Origin: Verrucomicrobiota bacterium
GTDB taxonomy: Bacteria; Verrucomicrobiota; Verrucomicrobiia; Limisphaerales; UBA11320
Assembly: GCA_016871475.1 (NCBI GenBank)
Contig: VHDG01000297.1
Location: forward strand, 1 to 5,633
Length of the DNA stretch: 5,633 nucleotides
Reading direction: 5' to 3'
The notes below the pieces were generated by a model that saw nothing but the letters and a program-made list of their open reading frames with translations, was not told where the DNA came from and searched no databases. Numbering within the stretch: the stretch's first letter is position 1; each line of letters starts with the position of its first letter. Both the position numbers and the translations under genes were made by a program. This document shows positions 1-5,633 of this stretch, in pieces.

Positions 1-1
1 C

Positions 2-1054
2 ATCATCGTCGGCGAATTCGCTTCGCTCACCGGCAAGGAAGCCACCTTCGGGGTTTCATCCCACGAGGGCACCCTTCTTGCGGTGAACGAGGTCAATGCG
101 GCCGGCGGTGTGTTGGGTCGCAAGCTGCGACTTTTGACAGAGGACACGCAATCCAAGGCCGGCGAATCAGCGACGGTGGTCAACAAACTGATCGCGCGTG
201 AGGGGGCGATTGCGATCCTGGGTGAGGTCGCCAGCTCTCGTTCGCTGGAAGCGGCTCCGATCTGCCAGCAGGCCAGCATCCCGATGATCTCGCCGAGCTC
301 GACCAATCCCAAGGTCACGGAGACGGGCGACTTTATATTCCGCGTCTGTTTCATCGATCCTTTTCAAGGGACGGTCATGGCCAACTTTGCCACCAAGACG
401 CTCAAGGCGAAGAAGGTCGCTGTGTTCACGGACGTGAAGAGCGACTACAGCAAGGGACTGGCGAAGTATTTCAAGGAAGGCTTCATCAAGTCGGGGGGTG
501 AGATCGCGGTGGAGCTGGATTTCAACGGAGGCGACAAGGATTTCAAGGCTCAGTTGACCACGATCAAAGGTGCGACGCCGGACGCGGTTTTCCTGCCCTG
601 CTACTACACGGATGCGGCCTTGATTTGCATTCAGGCGCGGCAGCTTGGGCTGAACGTTCCATTCTTCGGGGGAGATGGATGGGAATCGGACCAGTTGTCG
701 GTGATCGGTGGGGCTGCGGTGGAGGGGCATTATTTTTCCACCCACTACTCGCCCGATGCGGGTTCGGATCGGGGGAAGGAATTCGTTGCCGCGTATCAGC
801 AGGCTTACAAGGGCAAGTCGCCGGATGCGATGGCTGCGTTGGGCTATGACTCGGTGATGATCCTCGTGGATGCCATCAAGCGGGTAGGGGGCACCGAGCC
901 GAAGGCCCTGCGTGATGCGTTGGCGAAGACGAAAGAATTTGGGGCTGTCACCGGGATGATCACCATCAATGAGAATCGTGACGCCACCAAGTCTGCGGTG
1001 ATTCTTCAGGTGAAGGACGGCAAGTTCAAGTATCTGGAAACGATCAGCCCCTAA
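2..1054 (+). CDS. Liv-type ABC transporter periplasmic substrate-binding protein (5' partial)
   Basis: This is the solute-binding subunit of a branched-chain amino acid type (HAAT) ABC importer. It is a type I periplasmic-binding fold (Peripla_BP_6) that captures ligand and delivers it to LivH/LivM. The frame is open to the left edge, and the GTG at 83 is an internal Val, because the codons before it read as family sequence (VGEFASLTGKEATFG). The signal peptide and true start are outside the window; about 351 codons including the stop are visible. Counting from base 2, family landmarks are NEVNAAGGVLGRK (29-41), the ligand-contact segments EVASSRS (75-81) and ISPSSTNP (96-103), a hinge/second-lobe strand VAVFTDVKSDYSKG (139-152), and FFGGDGWES (221-229). 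The C-terminus (DGKFKYLETISP) is a normal family ending, so the 3' end is complete. The disulfide known from E. coli LivJ appears absent. The gene stops 7 bases before livH. Amino acid binding is the default reading, but the exact ligand is unknown; amide, urea or aromatic-acid binding is possible. Confidence 0.93.
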   Translation: MIVGEFASLTGKEATFGVSSHEGTLLAVNEVNAAGGVLGRKLRLLTEDTQSKAGESATVVNKLIAREGAIAILGEVASSRSLEAAPICQQASIPMISPSSTNPKVTETGDFIFRVCFIDPFQGTVMANFATKTLKAKKVAVFTDVKSDYSKGLAKYFKEGFIKSGGEIAVELDFNGGDKDFKAQLTTIKGATPDAVFLPCYYTDAALICIQARQLGLNVPFFGGDGWESDQLSVIGGAAVEGHYFSTHYSPDAGSDRGKEFVAAYQQAYKGKSPDAMAALGYDSVMILVDAIKRVGGTEPKALRDALAKTKEFGAVTGMITINENRDATKSAVILQVKDGKFKYLETISP

Positions 1055-1056
1055 GG
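1052..1056 (+). promoter_or_regulatory. Ribosome binding site for livH
   Basis: TAAGG overlaps the stop codon of the binding-protein gene and lies 5 bases before the GTG at 1062. It supports that GTG as the livH start and implies that ribosomes finishing the upstream gene can reinitiate there. The match to the anti-Shine-Dalgarno sequence is short. Confidence 0.55.
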
Positions 1057-1061
1057 CAACA

Positions 1062-1973
1062 GTGAGCGAGTTTCTGCAGCAAGTTGTCAATGGACTGGCC
1101 TTGGGCTCGATCTATGCCTTGATCGCCATCGGTTACACCATGGTCTATGGCGTGCTCAGGTTCATTAACTTTGCTCACAGCGATATTCTGATGCTTGGAG
1201 CCTTTGCCGCCTTCTTTCTGGCTCCGAAGGCGCAGGCGATTTTTGGCGCGGAATCTGTGCTGGGAGCGATCTCTGTCATTTTGCTCTCGGCCTTGATCTG
1301 TGCGGCGATCGGAATGCTGATCGAGTATCTCGCCTATCGTCCGCTGCGGGATCGTCCCAAGCTGACCGTGCTGATCACCGCCATCGGGGTGTCGTTGCTG
1401 ATTGAGTTCGGATGTCAGCATCCCGCGGTTTTCGGACCGAACCCCAAGGCGTTCCCCAAGCTGTTTCCCGCTGCGGACTACCACCTTCAAGGGCTGACTA
1501 TCAGCACCAACGACATGGTTGTGCTGGGTTCAACGCTCGTTCTTCTGGGGGCGCTTTGGTTCATGGTGCAGCGAACGAAGGTCGGGGCGGCAATGCGTGC
1601 TGTGGCGTTCAATCACCACGCGGCAGCGCTCATGGGCATCAATGTCAGCAGGATCATCTCGCTCACTTTTGCAGTCGGCTCCGCCCTGGCAGCGGTGGCC
1701 GGCATTCTCTACGCGCTCAAAGCGCCCGCGATCGAACCCTTGATGGGCATTCAGCCCGGGCTGAGGGCTTTCATCGCGGCCGTGGTGGGCGGAATCGGCA
1801 ATCTCCCGGGGGCTGCCTTGGGGGGCTTGCTGCTGGGAGCCCTGGAGACATTCGCCGGCGGCATTCCCGGTGTATCGAACTACAGGGATGGCATCGCGTT
1901 CGCCATCCTGATTCTGATCCTCCTCTTCCGCCCCGCAGGTCTGCTGGGCAAGCTTCAACACGAGAAGGTATGA
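1062..1973 (+). CDS. livH: Branched-chain amino acid ABC transporter permease, LivH type
   Basis: This is one of the two inner-membrane permeases of the importer (BPD_transp_2 family). At 303 residues it is close to the roughly 308 of E. coli LivH. The N-terminus carries the family hallmark GLALGSIYALIAIGYTMVYG (11-30), followed by VLRFINFAHSDILMLGAF (31-48). Hydrophobic segments run through about 13-30, 41-55, 66-90, 101-116, 152-168, 197-219, 233-265 and 277-296. The cytoplasmic coupling region that contacts the ATPases is around KVGAAMRAVAFNHHAAALMG (173-192). The C-terminal VVGGIGNLPGAALGGLLLGA (241-260) is the conserved GGxGxxxGAxxGG segment, followed by the usual LLFRPAGLLG end. The start is GTG, chosen for its ribosome site and because the family N-terminus begins directly after it. 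INFAHS carries Ser where Gly is common. The stop overlaps the livM start as ATGA. Confidence 0.95.
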   Translation: MSEFLQQVVNGLALGSIYALIAIGYTMVYGVLRFINFAHSDILMLGAFAAFFLAPKAQAIFGAESVLGAISVILLSALICAAIGMLIEYLAYRPLRDRPKLTVLITAIGVSLLIEFGCQHPAVFGPNPKAFPKLFPAADYHLQGLTISTNDMVVLGSTLVLLGALWFMVQRTKVGAAMRAVAFNHHAAALMGINVSRIISLTFAVGSALAAVAGILYALKAPAIEPLMGIQPGLRAFIAAVVGGIGNLPGAALGGLLLGALETFAGGIPGVSNYRDGIAFAILILILLFRPAGLLGKLQHEKV

Positions 1974-2902
1974 GCGGACTGGGTGCCAAACGATTCCTCC
2001 TCGCCGCCATCGCGGTCTCCATCGTCATCTCGGCGTTCTCGCATCGATTCAATTCCTATTACCTCGGGGTTGCCCTGGACGTGGGGATTGCTGTGATCCT
2101 CGCCGTCAGCCTGAATTTGATCAACGGGCACACGGGCCAGTTCAGCCTGGGTCACGCGGGGTTCATGGCATCGGGCGCCTACGTGTCCGCGCTGTGCACG
2201 ATCCACGTCCTGCCCCTGGTGGATCCGAGGCTTCAGCCGGTGGTGTTCTGTGCGAGCCTGTTGGTGGGTGGATTGGCGGCAGCCCTGGCGGGTCTGGGAG
2301 TCGGGATCCCCTCGCTGCGGCTTCGTGGGGACTATCTTGCCATTGTGACGCTCGGCTTCGGGGAGATCATCCGCGTGGTGCTTCAGAACATGGAGATCGT
2401 GGGCGGGGCGAGCGGGCTCAAAGGCATCGCCAAGCTATCCACGCTGGCCTGGGTGTGGGCGTTCGCCGCTGTGACCATCTACACCGTGGCGGCTCTTGTG
2501 AATTCAACCTACGGCCGGGGGTTCATCGCCGTTCACGATGACGAGGTGGCCTCGAGCGCGATGGGGATCAACCCGACGCGCTACAAGGTGGTCGCGTTCG
2601 TGGTGGGCGCGTTCTTCGCAGGGATCGCCGGAGGGCTCTATGCCCATCACAAGCAGTTTCTAAGCCCGACGGGTTTCGATTTCATGAAGTCCATCGACAT
2701 TGTGGTGATGGTGATTCTTGGGGGGATGGGCCGAACCGCGGGAGTGGCGGCTGCCGCTGTCCTGCTGACGGTCCTGCCCGAGTTTCTGCGCGGGTTTGCG
2801 GAGGTTCGCATGATCATCTATTCGCTGTTGATCATCGGCCTGATGATTTTGCGCCCACAAGGTTTGTTCAGTTTTGGGGAGCGGAGGGTCAAAGCTTCAT
2901 GA
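1970..2902 (+). CDS. livM: Branched-chain amino acid ABC transporter permease, LivM type
   Basis: This is the second inner-membrane permease, partner of LivH, at 310 residues. The frame is open back to 1412, but the upstream part merely overprints livH. The ATG at 1970 is chosen because it makes the ATGA overlap with livH and is followed directly by a hydrophobic first helix (about 8-23). A purine tract (1962-1968) lies close upstream, so initiation probably relies on coupling. Family landmarks are SLNLINGHTGQFSLGHAGF (47-65), LRLRGDYLAIVTLGFGEIIR (116-135), the ATPase-coupling loop around AVHDDEVASSAMGINPTRYK (187-206), AGIAGGLYAHH (217-227), and LRPQGLF (294-300) near the end. E. coli LivM is longer at its N-terminus; this compact form is common outside enterobacteria. 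The segment GGMGRTAGVAAAA (251-263) lacks the GPxxGA pattern usual after GGMG in LivM proteins. The stop overlaps the livG start as ATGA. Confidence 0.94.
   Translation: MSGLGAKRFLLAAIAVSIVISAFSHRFNSYYLGVALDVGIAVILAVSLNLINGHTGQFSLGHAGFMASGAYVSALCTIHVLPLVDPRLQPVVFCASLLVGGLAAALAGLGVGIPSLRLRGDYLAIVTLGFGEIIRVVLQNMEIVGGASGLKGIAKLSTLAWVWAFAAVTIYTVAALVNSTYGRGFIAVHDDEVASSAMGINPTRYKVVAFVVGAFFAGIAGGLYAHHKQFLSPTGFDFMKSIDIVVMVILGGMGRTAGVAAAAVLLTVLPEFLRGFAEVRMIIYSLLIIGLMILRPQGLFSFGERRVKAS
2883..2888 (+). promoter_or_regulatory. Ribosome binding site for livG
   Basis: GGAGGG lies inside the last codons of livM, 10 bases before the ATG at 2899. It is the strongest Shine-Dalgarno match I see at any junction in the window and supports that ATG as the livG start. 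Confidence 0.6.
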
Positions 2903-3690
2903 GTTCGTCTGAGCCACTCATGGAAATGAAGTCGGTGACCATCCGGTTCGGTGGGCTCACGGCAGTTTCCGAACTGGACTTGCATGTGGCTCCAGGTGAG
3001 CTGGTGGGTTTGATCGGACCGAACGGGGCAGGGAAGACGACCGTGTTCAACATGATCACGGGTGTTTACCAGCCCACCGAAGGCCGGATTCAACTCTGCG
3101 GGCAGCACTCCGCCGGCCTGAAGCCCTTTGAAATCACAGGGCTCGGCGTGGCGCGGACCTTTCAGAACATTCGGCTGTTCGCGTCCATGACGGTGTTGGA
3201 CAACGTGCGGACGGCTCTGCAGTTGCACGAGAGGCAGGGCTTCCTTTCCGCGCTCTGGAGGGGTCAATCGTTTCGCGATGCCGAGGAACGAATCGAGGCG
3301 CGTGCACTGGAACTGCTCGAGATCTTCGGTCTTGCGCGGTTGAGGCATACTTTCTCCAAGAACCTTCCTTACGGCGATCAACGGAGGTTGGAGATTGTCC
3401 GGGCGCTGGCTGCACAGCCCCGTCTGCTGTTGTTGGACGAGCCTGCGGCGGGCATGAATCCGACCGAGAAGCTGGAGCTGATGCGCTTGATTCAATTCAT
3501 CCAGCAGAAGTTTGAGATCGCCATACTCCTGGTGGAGCACGACATGCCGGTGGTCATGGGGATCTCGCAACGGATCGCGGTGTTGGATTACGGGGTGAAG
3601 ATCGCCGAAGGCACGCCCGCTGAAGTTCGTTCAAACCCCAAGGTCATCGAGGCCTACCTGGGCGAAGACGCTGCATCCCATGCAACCTGA
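2899..3690 (+). CDS. livG: Branched-chain amino acid ABC transporter ATP-binding protein, LivG type
   Basis: This is one of two cytoplasmic ATPases that power the importer, at 263 residues against about 255 in E. coli. The ABC motifs are complete and in order: Walker A GPNGAGKTT (40-48), Q-loop Gln89 in ARTFQNIRLF, the signature in the LivG form LPYGDQRRLEI (156-166), Walker B LLLLDEP (176-182) with catalytic Glu181, the D-loop region AAGMNP (183-188), and the switch His214 in LVEHDMPVVMGIS. VARTFQN, the PYGxQRRLEI signature and EHDMxxVMG distinguish LivG from LivF. The C-terminus IEAYLGED is the expected LivG ending. The ATG start overlaps the livM stop and is preceded by GGAGGG. The 3' end overlaps livF by 11 bases. 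Nothing suggests loss of function. Confidence 0.96.
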   Translation: MSSSEPLMEMKSVTIRFGGLTAVSELDLHVAPGELVGLIGPNGAGKTTVFNMITGVYQPTEGRIQLCGQHSAGLKPFEITGLGVARTFQNIRLFASMTVLDNVRTALQLHERQGFLSALWRGQSFRDAEERIEARALELLEIFGLARLRHTFSKNLPYGDQRRLEIVRALAAQPRLLLLDEPAAGMNPTEKLELMRLIQFIQQKFEIAILLVEHDMPVVMGISQRIAVLDYGVKIAEGTPAEVRSNPKVIEAYLGEDAASHAT

Positions 3691-4435
3691 CCTCTCGCAG
3701 CCTCCACAGCCTTCCTCAGAGCCCTTGCTCCAGGTGCAGGAACTGAAGGTCAATTATGGGGCCATCAATGCCCTGGACGGCGTGAGTCTGAAAGTGGCTG
3801 CCGGGCAGATCGTCAGTTTGATCGGGGCCAACGGTGCGGGGAAAACGACTTTGCTTCGCGCCATCTCGGCGTTGCACAAACCCAGATCCGGATCCATTGC
3901 CTATGCGGGCCGGAGCCTGGTCGGGCTTCCTCCTCATGCCATTGTTCGAAACGGTCTCTGCCATGTGCCGGAGGGAAGAATGGTTTTCGCCAATCTCACC
4001 GTCCTGGAGAATCTGCGCATGGGGGCCTATCTGCAGACGGATCACTCGGTGGTGGAACGGGAGATGGATTATGTCTTCACCACTTTCCCCCGGCTTAAGG
4101 AGCGGTTGCGGCAGAGTGCCGGCACGCTGTCGGGAGGGGAACAACAGATGCTCGCGATCGGCCGTGCGTTGATGGGGAGCCCGAAGTGCTTGATGCTGGA
4201 TGAGCCTTCGCTGGGGATTGCTCCGCTGCTGATCAAGGCCATCTTCGAGAAGATCGTTCAGATCAACAGGGAGCATGGGATCACGATCCTCCTGGTGGAA
4301 CAGAACGCCAACCTGGCCCTGGAGGCGGCCAGCTATGCCTACGTGTTGGAAACTGGCCGCGTGAAGTTGGAAGGCCCCAGTGCACAGCTTAGGCACGATC
4401 CGGAAGTGAAGGCGGCCTACCTGGGGGGACGGTGA
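3680..4435 (+). CDS. livF: Branched-chain amino acid ABC transporter ATP-binding protein, LivF type
   Basis: This is the second ATPase and probable heterodimer partner of LivG, at 251 residues. Motifs are Walker A GANGAGKTT (49-57), signature LSGGEQQ (150-156), and Walker B LMLDEP (171-176) with catalytic Glu175. The Q-loop position is Glu98 in VPEGRMVF and the switch position is Gln208 in LVEQNANLAL. Both substitutions are normal for LivF and identify the subunit; they are not damage. The C-terminus VKAAYLGG matches LivF. E. coli LivF has 237 residues; the extra length is a Pro/Ser-rich lead (1-15) that depends on the ATG at 3680. That ATG has only a weak ribosome site and lies 11 bases inside livG. 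A GTG at 3734 is an alternative start just before the first beta strand, though the ATG is favoured for coupling. The stop overlaps the next gene as GTGA. Confidence 0.96.
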   Translation: MQPDLSQPPQPSSEPLLQVQELKVNYGAINALDGVSLKVAAGQIVSLIGANGAGKTTLLRAISALHKPRSGSIAYAGRSLVGLPPHAIVRNGLCHVPEGRMVFANLTVLENLRMGAYLQTDHSVVEREMDYVFTTFPRLKERLRQSAGTLSGGEQQMLAIGRALMGSPKCLMLDEPSLGIAPLLIKAIFEKIVQINREHGITILLVEQNANLALEAASYAYVLETGRVKLEGPSAQLRHDPEVKAAYLGGR

Positions 4436-5220
4436 GCACCCGTGACTGGAACCACAGAAGGGCCATGAAAGAAACTGACAAGCCTTCCCCTCTGCCGGAG
4501 CAGCATGTTGGCGGCGGGGGCGGATCTTCAGCGCCTTTCGAGTCCTGGATCGCGGCGCTTGATCGATTGTTGGGAGCGCGGTTTGCCCGGGCTGCGACCG
4601 CCTGTCTTTTCGCCAGCGCGGTTGCCTGCTCGATCGTCCTGCTGGAGTCTGCGTGGGGCGAACGACGGAGGCAGACCTACCTTATCTTCAACCTTTTCCT
4701 GGCCTGGCTGCCGCTGCTCTTCGCCTGGACTTGTGTGCGACTCTCCGAAAAGGGCAGGGATCACACGTTTGGTTTCTGGGTCTCAGCCCTCTGCTGGCTG
4801 CTGTTTCTTCCCAATGCCCCCTACATCTTTACAGACCTGGTCCACTTGATGGGACGATCCCTTCCCCATTACTGGCCTGACATGATGAAGATCGTTCTGT
4901 TTGCCCTGACGGGGTTCACCGTGGGGATGCTTTCCCTGGAGATGATGCATCAGCTTGTGGAGCGAAGGTGGGGATGGTGGAGAGGCTGGTTTTTCGCCGG
5001 TGGCGTTTCCGTGCTTTGTGCAATCGGGGTTTACCTGGGGCGGTTTCGTCGCTGGAACAGTTGGGATGCGCTGCAGGATGCCAAATCGATCGTGCGAGAT
5101 GCCATTTCCCTGATATCCAGCCCCTGGATCAGCAGCACCACAGGCCAGTTCGCGGTTCGGATGGCAGTGGTGGTGTTCTGCGGGTACGTGATGGTGCGGA
5201 TGTTGCGAAGCGGGCGATGA
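4432..5220 (+). CDS. DUF1361 family integral membrane protein of unknown function
   Basis: The protein resembles DUF1361, a conserved bacterial membrane family without an assigned reaction. Recognisable blocks are YLIFNLFLAWLPLLFAW (83-99), WLLFLPNAPYIFTDLVHL (122-139) and YLGRFRRWNSWD (201-212). Six hydrophobic segments lie at about 54-74, 82-103, 113-133, 152-174, 184-204 and 239-257. With both termini cytoplasmic, the 134-151 loop and the 205-238 loop holding the RWNSWD block would face outward. The short GERRR turn after helix 1 fits this topology poorly. At 262 residues it exceeds the roughly 200-220 I recall for the family. The excess is a hydrophilic N-terminal tail with a five-Gly run (27-31). 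The GTG start gives a GTGA overlap with livF. An in-frame ATG at 4465 (residue 12), with AGAAGGG just before it, is a credible alternative. Its place in the Liv operon suggests co-expression but not a proven shared function. Confidence 0.82.
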   Translation: MSTRDWNHRRAMKETDKPSPLPEQHVGGGGGSSAPFESWIAALDRLLGARFARAATACLFASAVACSIVLLESAWGERRRQTYLIFNLFLAWLPLLFAWTCVRLSEKGRDHTFGFWVSALCWLLFLPNAPYIFTDLVHLMGRSLPHYWPDMMKIVLFALTGFTVGMLSLEMMHQLVERRWGWWRGWFFAGGVSVLCAIGVYLGRFRRWNSWDALQDAKSIVRDAISLISSPWISSTTGQFAVRMAVVVFCGYVMVRMLRSGR

Positions 5221-5282
5221 TGTTCGGAGCCTTTTGAAGTCTGTCGCTTGCTTTTGTTTCCTGGCTGTCCCCTAAAGCCACC
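5221..5282 (+). other. Short spacer at the operon's only clear gap
   Basis: This is the only gap of any size in the window. It contains the rest of an ATGATG-initiated six-codon frame (5217-5237, MMFGAF then TGA). It also holds a weak TGGCT/AGCCA inverted repeat (5262-5266 with 5276-5280, 9-base loop) without a following T-run. I see no convincing rho-independent terminator, no clear -35/-10 pair, and no good ribosome site before the GTG at 5283. The downstream gene may therefore be read from the same transcript, or from a promoter I cannot recognise. Confidence 0.5.
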
Positions 5283-5633
5283 GTGCTTCTGGGGTCGAAC
5301 AAAGCGATTCGGTTGGCCGGTGGGGCGCTTGAGACGTTCAATATTCTCTCGCTGAAACTGCTGCTGAGTAACCGCGCCAATTGGGGGCGTTTCTCCGGGG
5401 CGGTGTTCAGGGAGTATATGCGGCTGGTCGGCACCGATCGATGGTCCGCTGCATCCATCGAGGCACTCGTGGACTGTTCCCTGGGCCGACCTATCGTCCT
5501 GGAACATCTGCCGGGGGAGGGGATCTACACCCCGGTTGACGAGCTTGCTTACCTCGCCCTCATCACCGCCAGCATCAATCCCTCAAGGGTTTTCGAGATC
5601 GGAACATTTCGCGGCTGGACGGCCCTCAATTTC
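5283..5633 (+). CDS. Probable class I SAM-dependent methyltransferase (3' partial)
   Basis: The frame is open to the right edge (117 codons from the GTG at 5283). The visible end, VFEIGTFRGWTALNF (103-117), matches motif I of Rossmann-fold class I methyltransferases: a hydrophobic strand, then E-x-G-x-x-x-G, which binds S-adenosylmethionine. Before it, GIYTPVDELAYLALITA (80-96) resembles the helix preceding motif I in proteins of the Methyltransf_24 type. The first 70 or so residues are not recognised. The catalytic part and any substrate-binding region are beyond the window, so substrate and pathway cannot be stated. The start is uncertain: the frame is open from 5238, just after a TGA at 5235, with no ATG before an internal one at 5418. 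GTG 5283 is the first common start codon but lacks a good ribosome site. Base composition resembles its neighbours. Confidence 0.7.
   Translation, partial: MLLGSNKAIRLAGGALETFNILSLKLLLSNRANWGRFSGAVFREYMRLVGTDRWSAASIEALVDCSLGRPIVLEHLPGEGIYTPVDELAYLALITASINPSRVFEIGTFRGWTALNF

Noticed and set aside
167..1090. Long open frame of 307 codons on the minus strand opposite the binding-protein gene.
   Set aside because: It is antisense to a clear family protein, rich in Arg/His/Leu as expected from GC-rich codon mirroring, and shows no recognisable motif.
1412..1969. Open frame extending livM upstream by 186 codons through livH.
   Set aside because: The translation is low-complexity Arg/Gly/Ser/His-rich overprint of livH with no family similarity; recognisable LivM sequence begins only after ATG 1970.
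2818..3570. Minus-strand open frame of 250 codons opposite livG.
   Set aside because: It lies wholly opposite conserved ATPase sequence, has no family resemblance, and its composition is that of a mirror frame.
3020..3875. Nucleotide similarity between the Walker A regions of livG and livF as a direct repeat.
   Set aside because: It is explained by conserved protein sequence between paralogous ATPases.
4165..4310. LivF Gln208 in place of the switch His and Glu98 in place of the Q-loop Gln as signs of a degenerate ATPase.
   Set aside because: VPEGR and VEQNA are the normal LivF forms, also present in E. coli LivF.
3716..4396. Minus-strand open frame of 226 codons opposite livF.
   Set aside because: Same reasoning: livF has all its catalytic motifs, and the antisense product is Gln/His/Arg-rich with no motif.
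5262..5280. TGGCT/AGCCA inverted repeat as a terminator between the DUF1361 gene and the methyltransferase.
   Set aside because: The stem is only 5 base pairs with a 9-base loop, and no T-tract follows.
5031..5507. Minus-strand open frame spanning the DUF1361 end, the spacer and the methyltransferase start.
   Set aside because: It covers the only gap, so it was considered as a convergent gene. The translation is Arg/Gln/Pro-rich without motifs, and the + strand methyltransferase explains most of the region better.

Overview
The window is moderately GC-rich (about 60 % by eye), with coding sequence almost wall to wall on the + strand. It holds one ABC-importer operon of the branched-chain amino acid (Liv/HAAT) family, then a conserved membrane protein of the DUF1361 type, then the start of a probable SAM-dependent methyltransferase. 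The sequence does not identify the host firmly. A GC-rich Gram-negative-type bacterium fits. Verrucomicrobiota or Acidobacteriota are guesses from the general feel of the proteins, not from any diagnostic marker.

Layout: (1) 2-1054, the periplasmic solute-binding protein, with its N-terminus and signal peptide cut off by the window edge. (2) 1062-1973, LivH-type permease. (3) 1970-2902, LivM-type permease. (4) 2899-3690, LivG-type ATPase. (5) 3680-4435, LivF-type ATPase. (6) 4432-5220, six-helix DUF1361 membrane protein. (7) 5283-5633, 5' part of a class I methyltransferase-like gene that runs off the right edge. The genes are separated by +7, -4, -4, -11, -4 and +62 bases, so genes 1-6 look like a single translationally coupled transcript whose promoter lies left of the window.

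The five Liv genes form a complete importer. The binding protein captures the ligand outside the inner membrane, LivH and LivM form the channel, and LivG and LivF hydrolyse ATP. Key ATPase residues are intact in both ATPases, including the usual LivF-specific Glu and Gln substitutions in the Q- and H-loops. The ligand is probably a branched-chain or other hydrophobic amino acid, but this family also carries amides, urea and aromatic compounds, and sequence alone does not decide.

I found no RNA gene, CRISPR array, mobile element, convincing promoter or convincing terminator. I do not see a new biological system here. The points most worth a second look are the coupling of the DUF1361 gene to livF, and the junction at 5217-5283, where an ATGATG start and a TGA seven codons in lie in the same frame as the methyltransferase.
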